This document shows positions 11,898 through 23,329 of a DNA stretch of 64,000 nt, piece after piece. The DNA comes from Nymphaea colorata (taxonomy: Eukaryota > Streptophyta > Magnoliopsida > Nymphaeales > Nymphaeaceae): the NCBI RefSeq assembly GCF_008831285.2, contig NC_045144.1:15051858-15115857 (forward strand), written 5' to 3'. Numbering within the stretch: the stretch's first letter is position 1; each line of letters opens with the position of its first letter. The translations under genes were made by a program, and so were the position numbers. The notes under the pieces are model-generated. The model was not told where the DNA came from, made no database searches, and saw only the letters and a list, made by a program, of their open reading frames with translations.

Positions 11898-11941
<44 letters not shown>
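11898..11941. repeat. (TA)n then (GA)n microsatellite
   Basis: TA dinucleotides (11898-11922) run directly into GA dinucleotides. The unit B counterpart at 37080-37136 has the same TA-to-GA order but sits beside a 32-bp palindrome. Confidence 0.9.
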
Positions 11942-12129
11942 GGATATCTATTAAGGGTGATTTGATTCATGAAAACACATATTGAGTCAATTATTGTTGA
12001 GTTCTAAATATATTATTTTAATGACCAGGAAACTCAATACACAAATGTTTGCAGTAAAAAAAATCAATGTTTCTGGTAAAAATTTCTGCTCCTGCTTACT
12101 GGTACCATTTGGTCTTGATTTTGGCGAGC

Positions 12130-13487
12130 TTGACGACAATTTCCTCCTTCAACTTGACATGTCAGCTAGATTGGGTATCGTTTTCTTCAATAGCCTCCAT
12201 CGAGCTCATTGTGCCTCTTTTCAAAAAATTGAGTATGTTAAAAAATGGGTGCCATTTAGTGGGAGGCAGTTTAATTAAAATATCAGCAACCCAATCCTCA
12301 AATATATATGTAGCTAGCACGCTTGCTTTTCTTGTCTAGCAACCTTTTTTCACAAAAATAAGGTCCATGTAAATTTCAAAGTGCTTGCTTATATTGTAAT
12401 GTAAGTGGTGAGGTGCAAAATGAGATGCATCACCGTTACCACACCATATATACTACTAAAGGTTTTGTACTTTGTAAGCCACAGTACCCTTGTAGGTGAA
12501 TTAGAAGCCATGTTGGCAAAGGCTCTAATGTTATCAAAATGGATGTGAATTGGCATATTTAAATCAAATCAGCAGTATTTGATTCAATTCAGCGATTTGG
12601 GGCTCGTGGGAAAGTGGCCAATTATCATGTTAATTATTGATATCAGTTGAGAATCAGTCAACTCAATCTGAATTGCCAGATCTTAGAATTGCTATTGATG
12701 GTGATGCCTCAAAGAAGATGTGCCTGTAAGGGACCCAATGAATCCAATGGATTGAAGCAAGGCACTTAAGCTGGAATTCCAAGCCCTTTTGATGTTCACC
12801 TAAAAGGTAAGGAAAATTCAAAATTTCAAATTCTAGTGGTTTAATTGAAGACATCCTCAGTTAAGCACCAACATGCCTAGTTGCTTGATGTTCCAATGAT
12901 ATTTTAAACAAATGCATAACATCAGTCTGATCTATGTCTGCTTAATGACAGGGCTAAAAGTTTCAAAATGTATTCCGTATTTAGATTTAGTTACCTTCAA
13001 TATACATTGGTGGAGCATCTTGGAACCATCAATTTAGCCAAAAAGATTGCAGGTGATAAGTGTTGGTTTGCATTGCAATTTCTATCAATTGAGACTGTTG
13101 TCAGCGGTCAACTTGATAAAAAGGAAATTGGTGAAGGTAGTTCCGAACCTGCGAACACAATGTGACAGCATTTCTCTTCTTCGTTGAATTCATATGGCGG
13201 AGCTTGAGTAAGCTAAACCTGATGCCATGAGAGCAGCAATAGCAAGGCTATCATAACAAGAGAGAAACCACACCGCTGGTTTTGATGGTTTGATAGTTAA
13301 TTTATGCAGACATTGTTTCAATTCAATAAATATTGGTTGTACATCACAGGTTGAACCTGTGGTTTCATAACAGAAAGTTTTTGCTGTCCAACTTCACTGA
13401 AACAAGTGATTAGAATGCATTTCATTGAACAACTGACGCAAGAGACGTTGGCCCTTGATATCAATTCCAGAGATGACTCTGATACCA
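12130..13487 (-). pseudogene. Decayed Ty1/copia pol with primer-binding site (unit A copy)
   Basis: Minus-strand traces in copia order. The reverse transcriptase start appears as HFETFSPVIKQ (about 12960-12990), then LMLCICLKYHWNIKQL, and GFIGS with RHHH near 12720-12760. RNase H appears as RAFANMASNS and WLTK (12490-12530), a WCGNGDASHF block where copia has the C-D-N box, KHFEIYMDLIFVKK (12370-12400), VADIL and an LPPTKW end (about 12260-12300). A primer-binding site lies at 13475-13487. Gag, protease and integrase are not recognisable. Numerous stops and frame slips show a long-dead element. The same relic is at 37240-38607, so it predates the A/B duplication. Confidence 0.75.
13475..13487 (-). 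other. Primer-binding site of the old copia element (unit A)
   Basis: The minus strand reads TGGTATCAGAGTC immediately after a CA that would end the LTR. TGGTATCAGAG is the usual plant copia sequence pairing with initiator methionine tRNA. The LTR would extend to higher coordinates from 13488 but its far end is not clear. The unit B equivalent is at 38595-38607. Confidence 0.7.
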
Positions 13488-14122
13488 TGAAAAAATGCAG
13501 TTGCATGGAGAAAAAAAACACAGATATAACACAGACACTAACAACGGGGAAGGACTCACAAAGCACAAAGCAGGAACTTGGTGTACACGTCTCTTGCTAG
13601 ATTTTCATTTACTAATTTTAGGAACAATATCTTTATCCAGCTCCTTGATTTTAAACAGGATCATATCGGTTAGTTTGATCCATCTTTGGAAATCTCATGC
13701 GCAAAGTTCTCAACATATTAATGTTTCCATCCTTATGTTGATGACAGTTGCCACATTCATTTCATTTGCTTGATTCTGAGATCTCCGATTTTCCCCCGTG
13801 ACCTTGAGATATCTGTCTCCTGAGTACTTGATGATTCAAAAGATGTTCCTTTTAAATAGCATTGATACAAGGGATGGGAGCCGACTCTCCCAGCAGGCTT
13901 GCATTGGAGATTAAGGCTGTTTTCTGGCAGCTGTACAAAGATTTATGTAAATTGCATTGGATTGGATATCGTTTCCAAACCTTGCTGCTTTGGATATTGC
14001 CCCGAATCTTGCTGCTACGAATTTGCCAAAATACATGCTCCTGATTTTTCTAGTATACATTATTCCATTTTGAATTTGGCATCTTGTATCTTCAATTAAC
14101 CCCATTTCAGCCTTTTGCAAAT

Positions 14123-14355
14123 GAACCGGGATATGTAAGCCATACTGGTCGGTGAAATTTTCGTGTGCTAGTATAGTTAATGATAAAAACACCACTGACT
14201 AATAAAAAAGGAGAACTTTTTTGTAGAAAAAAAAAGACTGAAAAAATTTAAAAGATTAAAAAGGCAATCTCTTCTTAAATAATTTCCAAAATATCCAACC
14301 TTCCTACCTTTTGTTTTTGGCGCGTATATGTGTTGCATGCACCTAACGACCCACA
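14123..14355 (+). mobile_element. Dispersed non-autonomous element, family 'CTGGTTATAT', copy 1
   Basis: Starts GAACCGGGATATGTAAGCCA, carries TTTTCGTGTGCTAGTATAG, then an A-rich stretch (AAAAAGACTG...AAAAGATTAAAAAGGC) and a CTTCTTAAATAATTTCC block, and ends near a GCATGCACCTAACG phrase. The same order of blocks appears in at least seven other places in the window (see 17714, 18588, 22582, 26085, 28703, 39215, 49930). Confidence 0.65.
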
Positions 14356-15484
14356 CGATTCTCCTCGTTTCGCAAAGTTGAGTTATGTCTGCAGTTAATC
14401 TGGTGAAGACTTTTAGCTAGAGGCGTTTGACTCGTACACGTGACGAGCATGGTTGGAGTGGTCAGTCCCATCCATTTCGTTGGCAAGCACAAATGTGGGA
14501 CATGTCCCCTTCTGCCGAATGCAAAGGACGACAGGTATTGTTCTGCCAAATTAATGACAGAACGGCGGTGGAACATTGCATCGATCCAGAACACGTTGTT
14601 CCTTGTCTTCAAGGACCCACATCTTGAAGTTGGGTGGAACCCTCTATCTGACCAGTTAAATACGGCGATGTTGGTGGACCCGAGAGTGGTTTCTCTTTTA
14701 TGTTATACTGAAAAAAGTTTGTCCGCTATGCTGCATTTTATAAAACCTGTATCTGATCATCTGCACCAATGACGACCATTTCAAACTAAAAACTTGTATA
14801 TTTTATCCTTAATTGTAGAAATCGCAACGTATCAGGACACATTTGTATATTATATCTGGGACTCAGATTTGTCCTTCAGTGACGAAGCCACAACTCCTTT
14901 GCGAATTCATTAATGCGAAATTTTTGCTGTTTAAATTCTTGCAAGAGCATCAGGTGCATGGCCAGTACGTGTTGTTCATTTGTAGCAGAAATATCTTCTG
15001 GCATGGAAACGCGTTTCATGGTGCCGCCCACAGCAATCGCACAGGTTGGCATTTCTTGGAGGCCGGAGGCAATTCTTTGGGCCTTACAAGAACTTGCTGC
15101 TGGTAATATTTTGGCGCACAATATAAACACACACACACATATTTCCTAATCGAATCCATTCAGCTGATCTAATTTCTGAATCTTTTTCTTAACCACTTTG
15201 ATTTCGAATCTGATTTTAATGAAATCTGTTGGTAATCGATTAGGTCCAGAAACTCGTTCAATTACAGACCAATTAACTTGCTCAGGACAAATCCAAGTTA
15301 ACTAGATAATTTTTTTAATAAACAACAGTATTAATAAAAATAAATTAGTATTTACAAATATTGTTTTAAAGTCAAATGGTGTTTAAAAAGGTGACGATAT
15401 AATTGGTCTATTTTATCTTTTCAATTGAACCTAATTGGTCTATTTTATCCTTTCAATTGAACCTAATTGACACTGTCTTCTAAT

Positions 15485-15876
15485 CAAAGTCACATAAAAC
15501 ACATTATTCCAAAAAAACACAAAAAAAAGTGATAAATTAACTAGGTGTTTAAAATTAAAAAAGCTCGTTCTTTTCAAAAAAACGTTAAAAATGAAAAAAC
15601 ACTTTTGAAGCACGTTTTTAACGTGTTCTTTTGTGTTTTTTTCATTTTTTCAGTTTTTTCATTTTTTTAGTTTTTTTAATGTCAAACAGTGTTTTTTATT
15701 TTCTATTTTTTATTTGCGATGTTTGTGTTATTAGTTTTTCACTTATTTTATTTTTGTTTCATTTTTAGTTTATTTTTTAATTTTTAAAAATTTACCTATT
15801 TTTCCTGTCTTTTAATTTTTTTTATACCGAAGAAAAACATAACCGTTCAAAACTGTAAGACATTATTTGTTCTAAT
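15485..15876. mobile_element. 392-bp A-specific insertion flanked by TTCTAAT
   Basis: Unit B reads straight through here (near 40485-40495), giving an empty site. In unit A a 392-bp AT-rich segment is bracketed by direct repeats TTCTAAT at 15478-15484 and 15870-15876. Inside, T- and A-rich halves face each other around ACGTTTTTAACGTG, giving strong self-complementarity. The ends (CAAAGTCAC and, on the other strand, CAAATAATG) match only weakly, so the superfamily is uncertain. No coding capacity. Confidence 0.65.
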
Positions 15877-16264
15877 TAACTTGTGATAAAATTCGAAAAT
15901 TGATTATATGCAAAGACTTGTGCATGTTCTTGTACATAGGTGTATGACGTTAGGAGCGGGCTACAAGCCCAATAACAATGGGGTAAGGATAGATGTAATG
16001 CGCTAATCGTTCTGCACGTGACGAAGAAACACGTGACCACGTCTCAAAGAATCAATTCTGCTTCCGATTCTAGCGACATTGATATCAGTGCCTTCACTTA
16101 CAAAGACCAAGTGCGCGCCAGGTTTTTGCATGGTAGATGAAGTTAGGGGATGTTAGTTACGTTGACAGAATAGGTGAAACGTTGGTATCAAGTTGGAGAG
16201 AGAGAGAGAAGCCTAATTAATACCGGTTAAAATTGAAGGGTAGACCGGTTTCTTACTACCTCAC

Positions 16265-16575
16265 CAAACCGGGCAGCTAGGTTAACCCAACCAGAGAATG
16301 CTGAAAGTAATTTGATACAGCAACCAACTAGCTACGCTAACCTCCTTGACCCAACCGATGGGTGGTGGAAACAATTTGATATAGCAACCAACCAGCTACA
16401 CTAAACCTCATGACCCAACTTAGGGGTGATAAAGTAACCAACTAGTTACGCTAAGCTCTTGACCCAACCCAAGGGTGACGGAAATGAAATGATTTGACGC
16501 AGCAACCAACCAACAGCTAGGTTAAACCTCTTGAGCCAACCACCAGAGAGGGGGTGGTTAATTTGATGCAGCAAC
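16265..16575 (+). repeat. About 64-75 bp minisatellite (unit A, alpha)
   Basis: Four to five imperfect units share CTTGACCCAACC, GGGTG, AATTTGATACAGCAACCAAC and CTA(C/G)GCTAA. Unit B has four tidier units of about 64 bp at 44345-44610. The beta sub-blocks have only a single unit (near 26030 and 49895), so the array grew only in alpha. Confidence 0.8.
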
Positions 16576-17713
16576 ATATTTATAGTCTCTTGTCCCTTGT
16601 AGGTATTTTATGATTTCTTAGCAGCTTTATAATGTGGTAGCCTAAATTAGATTGAATCTTCCAAGCACTCTTCCGAGCACTCCATCAGCATATGAATTAT
16701 TTAGTCAGATTAAAATTTCTTTCCCATCATAAAAATTTCTACGTGCTTGAACAATTTACAAGCCAGAGATTTGGATATTGCGGTGGCAAAAGACAACCAT
16801 AACTAATTGACATCCTTTACCATTTTCTCAACGGAAGTGTACTAGGGTCATTAAGGTATCAATTTGATGACAAACCCAAATAAATATGCATATATATCTC
16901 GCCTCAAGTACCTTTTTACTATGAAACTAAAAGGCCAAAATTGGTAACTTGGCACTTTGGTTGCAACAAGCTAAAATGTTTTCTATTGCAAATCCTCTTT
17001 TTTACCCCACTTGCACTCTTGAACATGACAAACTTCCATCGAGTTGTACAGTTATTTCAATGAGTTCAAATAAAACTTGAATACTGACTTTTTTTTATGA
17101 TGTAAATGATTCTGATCAACGTCAGCTAATTCACTTCTGACAAAAATTAAGGACAAGCTAATCAAATTCTAGATGTTCTTTTATTATCTTGGTAGAGTCT
17201 TTTTTTTTGCCATGAAGAGGAATCATTTGAGGCCCAACCACTTTATCGGCCAAATTCAAGAAGAAAAATATATATTTGTGGCAATACCGGCGCCCTGGAC
17301 CGTCGAGCTAGCAACATACTCCAACTACAGTTTAACAACATTTGACTGGCCAAGCAAAAGCACCTCTGCCTCCCTACTGGGATGAAAGCAGGTGAAGAAG
17401 GGCTGGGCGGAAGGTGTTTAAAACCTGTACATGTGAATCAAAGTCCAATTTCCGCCACTTGATGCATGCCCAAATCTTGTTCTCATGAGGGGGTCATCTT
17501 GGTTTATGTACAAGCAAGAGAAGGACCATTAGGTGGTCTAGAAGTGGAAGGTTTCTAATTATTAAAAGAAAAAAAGTACTTCAAGTTAAACTTGAATTTA
17601 AGTAGTAGAATAAATCTCCAAGCACCTCCACAATATTTTTAGTGTGCCCGGTTTTAAAAGGTGCCATCATTTTCATTCCTATCCACCTCCTTTTTTGTCG
17701 GCTGCCCAAGGAT
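16576..17713. other. Alpha non-coding sequence absent from unit B
   Basis: Part of the A-only stretch 16.58-23.33 kb. It matches beta sequence around 26330-27540 (for example TTGAATCTTCCAAGCACTC and ATATATTTGTGGCAAT). Because beta retains the homologous order, the simplest reading is that unit B lost this part of alpha. I see no gene. Confidence 0.6.
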
Positions 17714-17978
17714 GAACCTCGTTATATATGCCATACTGGTGCAAGAATTTTTGTGCACTAAGTATATATACCATACTGGTGCATAAATTTTTGTGTGCTA
17801 GTATGATTAATTACTAAAATACCTTTAATTTATACTCAAAAAGCAAACTTTTTGTAAAGACAAAATTGAAAATGAAAAAAAATAAAAAGACTATAGAGGA
17901 CATTTCTTTTTAATAAATTATCAAAATGTATTCCTTCTTTACTGCATACCGTGCGCACAACTCATGCAACTTTCTCTC
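17714..17978 (+). mobile_element. Dispersed element 'CTGGTTATAT', copy 2
   Basis: Starts GAACCTCGTTATATATGCC, with the CCATACTGGTGCA motif present twice (17740 and 17772), then GTGTGCTAGTATG, the A-rich middle, CATTTCTTTTTAATAAATTA and a GTGCGCACAACTC end. It is the most complete member of the family. No coding capacity. Confidence 0.65.
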
Positions 17979-18587
17979 GCCAAAGGAGCGTTAAGTACGT
18001 ACCTTATCAAGCCAACTTTATTGAGAAAATGGAAGCAGGTTATATATGCAGCATCATCTTTTCGTACACATGAGAGAAATTTTTTATAAAGGTAAATAAA
18101 GATTGTGAAAAAAAAAGGTCTAAAATGTTTTGTACTTTATAAAACATTCCAAAAATGCCTCCATCTCGCTTTGGTATATATTTGTTGCATGCAAACAACT
18201 CAAGGGGCCCTTGCCGCAGTAGTACTGTACTGCACCCTATCATCCTTCACCCTGTCTCCTTTTCCCGCTGAGATCTCTCCTCTAAGTTTTAGCTAGGTAG
18301 GTAGCTAGGCCGGCCGACTAATCTCGTCCTTGTTCTCACTCACAGCAGACAAAGGTAGCTCTCTGCTTAAATGAACATCCCCAACTCCAATTATATGAAC
18401 ACTTGTGCAAAAGGCAGTGGCTGCCATGCATAGACAAAAGGATGACTGAAGAAATAAATGGTTGGCTTGAGATGCTCTAGGAACGACACAACTGATGGTC
18501 GGCCATATCAAAAGACTGTTAATGCTTGTCAGCATGAGATTTCGATGGCCATTTGGTGGCGTGGTGTTTTTAAAGATCTTTAAAGAC

Positions 18588-18730
18588 AAACCTGGTTATA
18601 TGGGGTGCATGAATTTTCTTGCACAATGACTGAAATAGCTTTAATGGATGACATTTTTTTTAATAAATTACCAAAATGAACTTCCTTCCTTTACTACGTA
18701 CTGTGCACACGGCTCACACAACTTCCTCTC
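18588..18730 (+). mobile_element. Dispersed element 'CTGGTTATAT', copy 3, internally deleted
   Basis: Starts AAACCTGGTTATATGGGGTG and ends TGTGCACACGGCTCACACAA, but lacks most of the A-rich middle seen in the copy at 17714. Confidence 0.5.
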
Positions 18731-19399
18731 CTTTAAAGAGTCGCATGTGAGAAATATGGCAAAACAGAGTAGCACAGTCTTAAAAAAAGGTACTCTAACA
18801 CAGTAAGAAAAAACAGTGTCTCATCAGTAAGCGAAGCTGTGCAAGCTTCCATTAAGATGCGAGATATTTATTCAAGCCGAGGATAAAGGCAGAATTAGAA
18901 TAAAAAGACTATTTCCCCCAATTATTACATAGTTCCAAAAAATGCAAAGCAAATGCATGGCCTGTGCCATTGAGATGTCATTGAGATGAGCAATTTCAAC
19001 TCTCAACAATATGTAAGAAAGATGGTTGTGCCATTGGTGCAGGAAGAGTGTCACGTGTACAAGATCATTTGTTGTGTGGAAGCAAAGTCATATACGTATC
19101 CAAGGCCTGGTCTATGATTTCCTATCAACAGCATTAAGCTACCCTCGATAAAAGTTGTATAGGGTTTATAAGGTTAATAGGATGAGTAGTTCATCCTACT
19201 GCCTAACGTATAAGAGTCAAAGCGCCCCTCTCCTCAAAGGTCTAGAACTTTATTAGTGCGAAGTTTATATTGCACTTTAACTTTTGTATCACCTTCCCTT
19301 TGGCAAAAGGGGAGAGCGTCCATGACACTCGAACTAAGGACTAACTGCTTGTTAGCCATTGACTGGAAAGAGTTGTTTGTTAATAGGAACACTTAATTT

Positions 19400-20634
19400 G
19401 TGAGTGTTCCTATCACCAGTTGATTAGTCCAACACTCAGACAAGTTCCTACTTCCAAAAGATCTGAGCGGTGTTGGGCGAGAGATGCATGGATCTTGGTG
19501 AGTAAGCCTTAAGTGGTAACTCACGCAAGTGGAAAAAAAAAAACCCTCTTCTTTAAAATGTAATGGTAGAAAAATTAACTTTTAAGAATATAAAAAAGTG
19601 CTTTAGGGTAGATTCATGGAACAATTACACAGTGTTCCATTTGCCAATGAACCAAGCAATTGAAACATTAGAGTAGATTAAAGGGGATGTCTATGAATCT
19701 GCCACAATTTTTAAGGTAAATACATAAAACACAAGTGTTTTATGCATTTACCCTGAAAATTGGGGCAGATTTAGGGACACCTAGTTTTAGTGTTTCATGA
19801 ATCTACTTCAATATTTGGGGGTGGATTTATGAAATATAACATATCATAAGAAGCACAATATAGTACATAATAACATGACAGCAAACTTCAATTGTTTTTT
19901 CTTATAAACATGAAAAGCTACTTTCCAATTTAAAAGATCAACGTCGAAAGAACATAAAATTTTTCACAATTTCCAAATTAAACTTTAATTTACATCAAAA
20001 TCTTATGTTGATGTCTCCGGATGTCACCTCCGCTACGCTTCAACTTGTGCATAGGTGATTTTCTTTTTGAAGCGCAGGTTGTTGATGCCCCTCATTTTCA
20101 GACTAGCTGCCTACCAGCCCCTACCCCAAGGTGTTATGCTAACCCCCTCAGGGAACACTGAAATTTTATTTTAAACATGAAAAATGTAAGGCCCTTTTGT
20201 GCTCTTAAATAATCATTTGTCTTCATTTAAATTAAATTCTATGGTAGATACAAGCACGAGGCAAGGCAAGTTGGCAGCTGCTGGTCAACGTTGAAAGGAA
20301 AAAGAAGTGATTCATAGGTGCATGTAGGAAGTAACTTGGAAAGAATAAAAGGTACCAGAAAATTTATTATCCAGACTAAATATTTAATACATACATTGAA
20401 CATAGAAAATGACTCGATAACCGAACAACAAATACATGTCAACAACGAGCAATTCATGAACGGGTAGGTAAAGTGTTGGTCCATAATATCTAATGATCTT
20501 TCTCACATGACATGTTTAATAAGTTCCTAACTAGCGTCAAATTAGTTTAGAATTATCAACTTTTGGCTCTAGCGAGCTCTTTCTTGAAAATGTACGAAAT
20601 AGCATGCCAGTCTGGTTTTTTCTTGGGCCCGATT
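19400..20634. other. No gene; A-only sequence with MITE-like fragments
   Basis: At 19560-19860 phrases of the TTCATGAATCTGCC type recur in both orientations, like the small elements elsewhere in the window. I see no coding sequence. The minus-strand open frame at 20239-20484 has no recognisable family. Confidence 0.5.
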
Positions 20635-21295
20635 GTTAGGGATGTTAATGGATGAGGTTTGGATTGTATATTAGACGAAATGCATCAAAAAATGTTGGAT
20701 GTTTTGCCAGTCCACACATTTCATTTTAAATAAATATCTGATCAGATTCATATTCAGGTTCAATTTAAAATAAAATATTCTATATTCAATATCTAGAGTG
20801 ATTTTTAAGGATTGGTTGATGCAAAATATATATTAAGCTGGTCATTTTTAGGTTTTATAGTAAGCAAAAATGAATAACTCTCATAGCATCAACATTTTGA
20901 TAATAAAAAACCAACATTTTTTTTTCGTAAAAAAACAACTTGATTCAAGGCATGTTTGATACCAAAATAGTTATGATTTTCTAGCCAAAAATCAAAGGGT
21001 CTGGTTTTTGTCCTTGACCTGACCTAAGTATCTAATTCTACCTTTCTCCCAATATCTACATATTTTGAGAGTTCGTTCATGACACATATATGATGATGCC
21101 ATTTGGATATAATTGTGTGTCTAGAAGTCGGATTTAGATTCAGATGTGAAGTTAAAAGCCATATTGGAATCAAATTCAGATTTTGAACCTGAATTTGAAA
21201 ATGATAATTACTTTTATTCATTTTTATTTGATTCAGAATGTATGAACATCTCAAAAATTGAATACATAGTAATTTGATCGTTTGACATACCTAAC
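20635..21295. mobile_element. Probable 0.66-kb inverted-repeat element
   Basis: The left end reads GTTAGGGATGTTAATGG and the right end, on the other strand, GTTAGGTATGTCAAACG. Both ends are flanked by GATT(G): GATT at 20631-20634 and GATTG at 21296-21300. The interior is AT-rich with many GATTCAGAT/GAATTTG words and no coding capacity. The match between ends is short and imperfect. Confidence 0.45.
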
Positions 21296-21368
21296 GATTG
21301 TAAAGAGAGACACAGATCTGCAACCTCATGCATGAAGCATTGGTAACACTGTGGTATATATATATATA

Positions 21369-21759
21369 TTGGTTTTTCAAGATATTTACATATGTACTTT
21401 GTACTAGAATTACATGGTCTCATACCCAGTAGCGGAGCCAGTGTGGGGCTGGCATGGGCACCTGCCCACGCCAGCCCAAGATAGCTCCACGTTTTTGCCT
21501 GCTTAATTTCAAGTTTGTTCGTGCATGTACCGGCTTCGGCTTCCGTTTTCCTTTCCATAAAATTAAAATTACAGGCATTCCACACGAACGAGAAAGAAAC
21601 TCAACTGCTTATAACAGTAGCGGAGCTAGCGTGGGGCTGGCGTGAGCAAGACAGCCCAAGGTACTAGTACATAGTGCCCCATAGCAAAAAATTTATGGCT
21701 CCGCCACTGCTCATACCTATTTTTCTAGTACAAAGTACATATGTAAATATCTTGAAAAA

Positions 21760-21807
<48 letters not shown>
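21369..21807. mobile_element. Element with perfect 40-bp inverted repeats and nested hairpins
   Basis: The 40 bases at 21369-21408 are an exact reverse complement of 21724-21763 (starts TTGGTTTTTCAAGATATTTA). Both arms abut TA dinucleotide runs on the outer side (about 21356-21368 and 21763-21807), extending the pairing. Inside, two related segments start CAGTAGCGGAGC (21427 and 21614) followed by GTGGGGCTGGC, and the right part reads GGCTCCGCCACTGCTCATAC, the reverse of the left AGCGGAGCCA. A third, direct copy of the arm is at 21847-21886. It looks like small elements nested in one another. Confidence 0.7.
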
Positions 21808-21810
<3 letters not shown>

Positions 21811-22581
21811 TTTAATGAAAAATAAGTACGAGATCATGTAATTGTAGTACAAAGTACATAATGTAAATATCTTGAAAAACCAATGGCCAATTTGCCAAAC
21901 TTGAATTTGTCTTTTTTTTTTTTGTCTGAACAAATTGATCTAACATATATCCTGCTGAAGAAGGATGTAGCGTGCGTATTTGTGTATGTAGATATATATC
22001 ACAAAATTAAGTCCTAACTTCTAATTATGCTAACTATATCCTAATAACATAGTCTAATTTCTCTTCATTGCATGACAAAGCATGAACATCTAGTAAGGAG
22101 GAAGATGTATGGAGTGTAGCCAGGATTAAGATTACACTTGTCAACATCTAGTGCCCGTGATCCACGAATTGGACACTTCAGCACTTGTGGTTGTTGATTA
22201 ATGTGGCCGCATTTCAGCGAGCTTTTGAGATCTGACTTTGATTGATGGAAGGTTTAATTCGGTAAGACAGAACAAGATACATAGATTCTTTACAGGAAGT
22301 CTAATTAGTTTATCAGACGTATATAAGGTTACAATAAAATCTCATCAATGCAGCGGATTTCGATCATTTCATCACAAATTAATCTGTATATTTGGCTTGC
22401 TTAATTTCCAGTTCAGCTAGGAAATCAGATTGAGGAGTACGATAGAATTTGTGCCAACCGATTAGGCAGCCAAAAATTCATGAGTGCGAAATTCATTTGT
22501 CATAAATATAGTGACAATAATAACCTTCATCTCTCCTAACCTCAAACGGAAAAGGAAAAAGAGACATCCCCTTGAAAAGGG

Positions 22582-22720
22582 AGGAGAAAGCGCACGGTAA
22601 GCAGTAAAAGATGAAAGAACATTTGGTAATTTGTTAAAAATAAATGTCTTCTATAATCTGTTTACTTTTTTTCATTTACATTTTTGTCTTCACAAAAAAA
22701 ATTTCTTTTTTTGGAGGGAA
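22582..22720 (-). mobile_element. Dispersed element 'CTGGTTATAT', copy 4 (inner part, minus)
   Basis: On the minus strand it carries the A-rich middle (GTGAAGACAAAAATG..., AAAAAGTAAACAGATTATAG), GACATTTATTTTTAACAAAT and a TTACCGTGCGC end, matching the plus-strand copy at 17835-17960 block by block. The GGTTATAT end is not seen. Confidence 0.55.
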
Positions 22721-22837
22721 TGGCCAATCAAGAAAATGGGAAAAATCTGAAAGTTTCTTTTTTGTGAAAGAAAAAATTACCCTTAATGAGAAAATATTAT
22801 AAAATGAAAAGAAAAATGCACCCAACATTATACCAAG

Positions 22838-22921
22838 TTCAATTCTTTGTTCATTGTATCAACACCAGGTCCAACCACATTCAATTCTTTGTTCATTGTA
22901 TCAACACTAGGTCCAACCACA
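22838..22921 (+). repeat. 42-bp tandem duplication
   Basis: Two adjacent 42-bp units beginning TTCAATTCTTTGTTCATTGT and ending AGGTCCAACCACA differ at about one base (ACACCAGG / ACACTAGG). Recent, local duplication in non-coding sequence. Confidence 0.9.
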
Positions 22922-23329
22922 CGTGGCTCCCACTTAAGACCTAGGTCCATAACTCAAATGTCCCAGATCCGGACTCCACCACTATGTTGGGGCTATGTTC
23001 TTGTCCTATAGACAATCCATCCATATATCAGCCGATATTTCAATTTAATAAAATTTTAAAAAATGTTTTCATTTCAAAAATCGAAAAAAATAAACTGACA
23101 CAATTTGATTCTCCATGTCTTCTTTGCAGTAGCAGATCTTTCACAGCATCTTTCTGTCAGATGTGCCTCCTATTTTCTTCCCCCTCCCCTCTTCCCACCA
23201 ATGATCACCACCGGCAGCCTTAACTTACAGAAGCTTGGCAGCAACGTGAAGGCAGCTCTGATTGTTGAAGAAATCTTCGGCTTATGAGGGGCCACTAAGT
23301 GCTTTAAGTTTTAAATTTTATGGGGTCCC

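Larger units (their letters stand above)
14770..19400 (+). repeat. Alpha sub-block of unit A
   Basis: Similar in order to the beta sub-block at 25070-28460 but more diverged than A is from B. Shared marks: the segment around 14980-15100 (GCAGAAATATCTTCTGG, GGTGCCGCCCACAGCAATCG, GGAGGCCGGAGGCAATTCT), GAATCTTCCAAGCACTC near 16655, TATATTTGTGGCAAT near 17268, CTTGATGCATGCCC near 17460, and the CACTTTAACTTTTG / GGGGAGAG-GCC-ATG end near 19280-19330. The segment 14876-15136 is open on both strands in this copy, but the other three copies carry shifts or stops, so I do not call it a gene. Confidence 0.75.

Noticed and set aside
14427-14772. Two overlapping plus-strand frames (66 and 110 codons) near 14.4-14.8 kb
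   Set aside because: The unit B copy (39490-39850) has several indels that do not keep either frame, and a minus frame also overlaps. There is no family resemblance.
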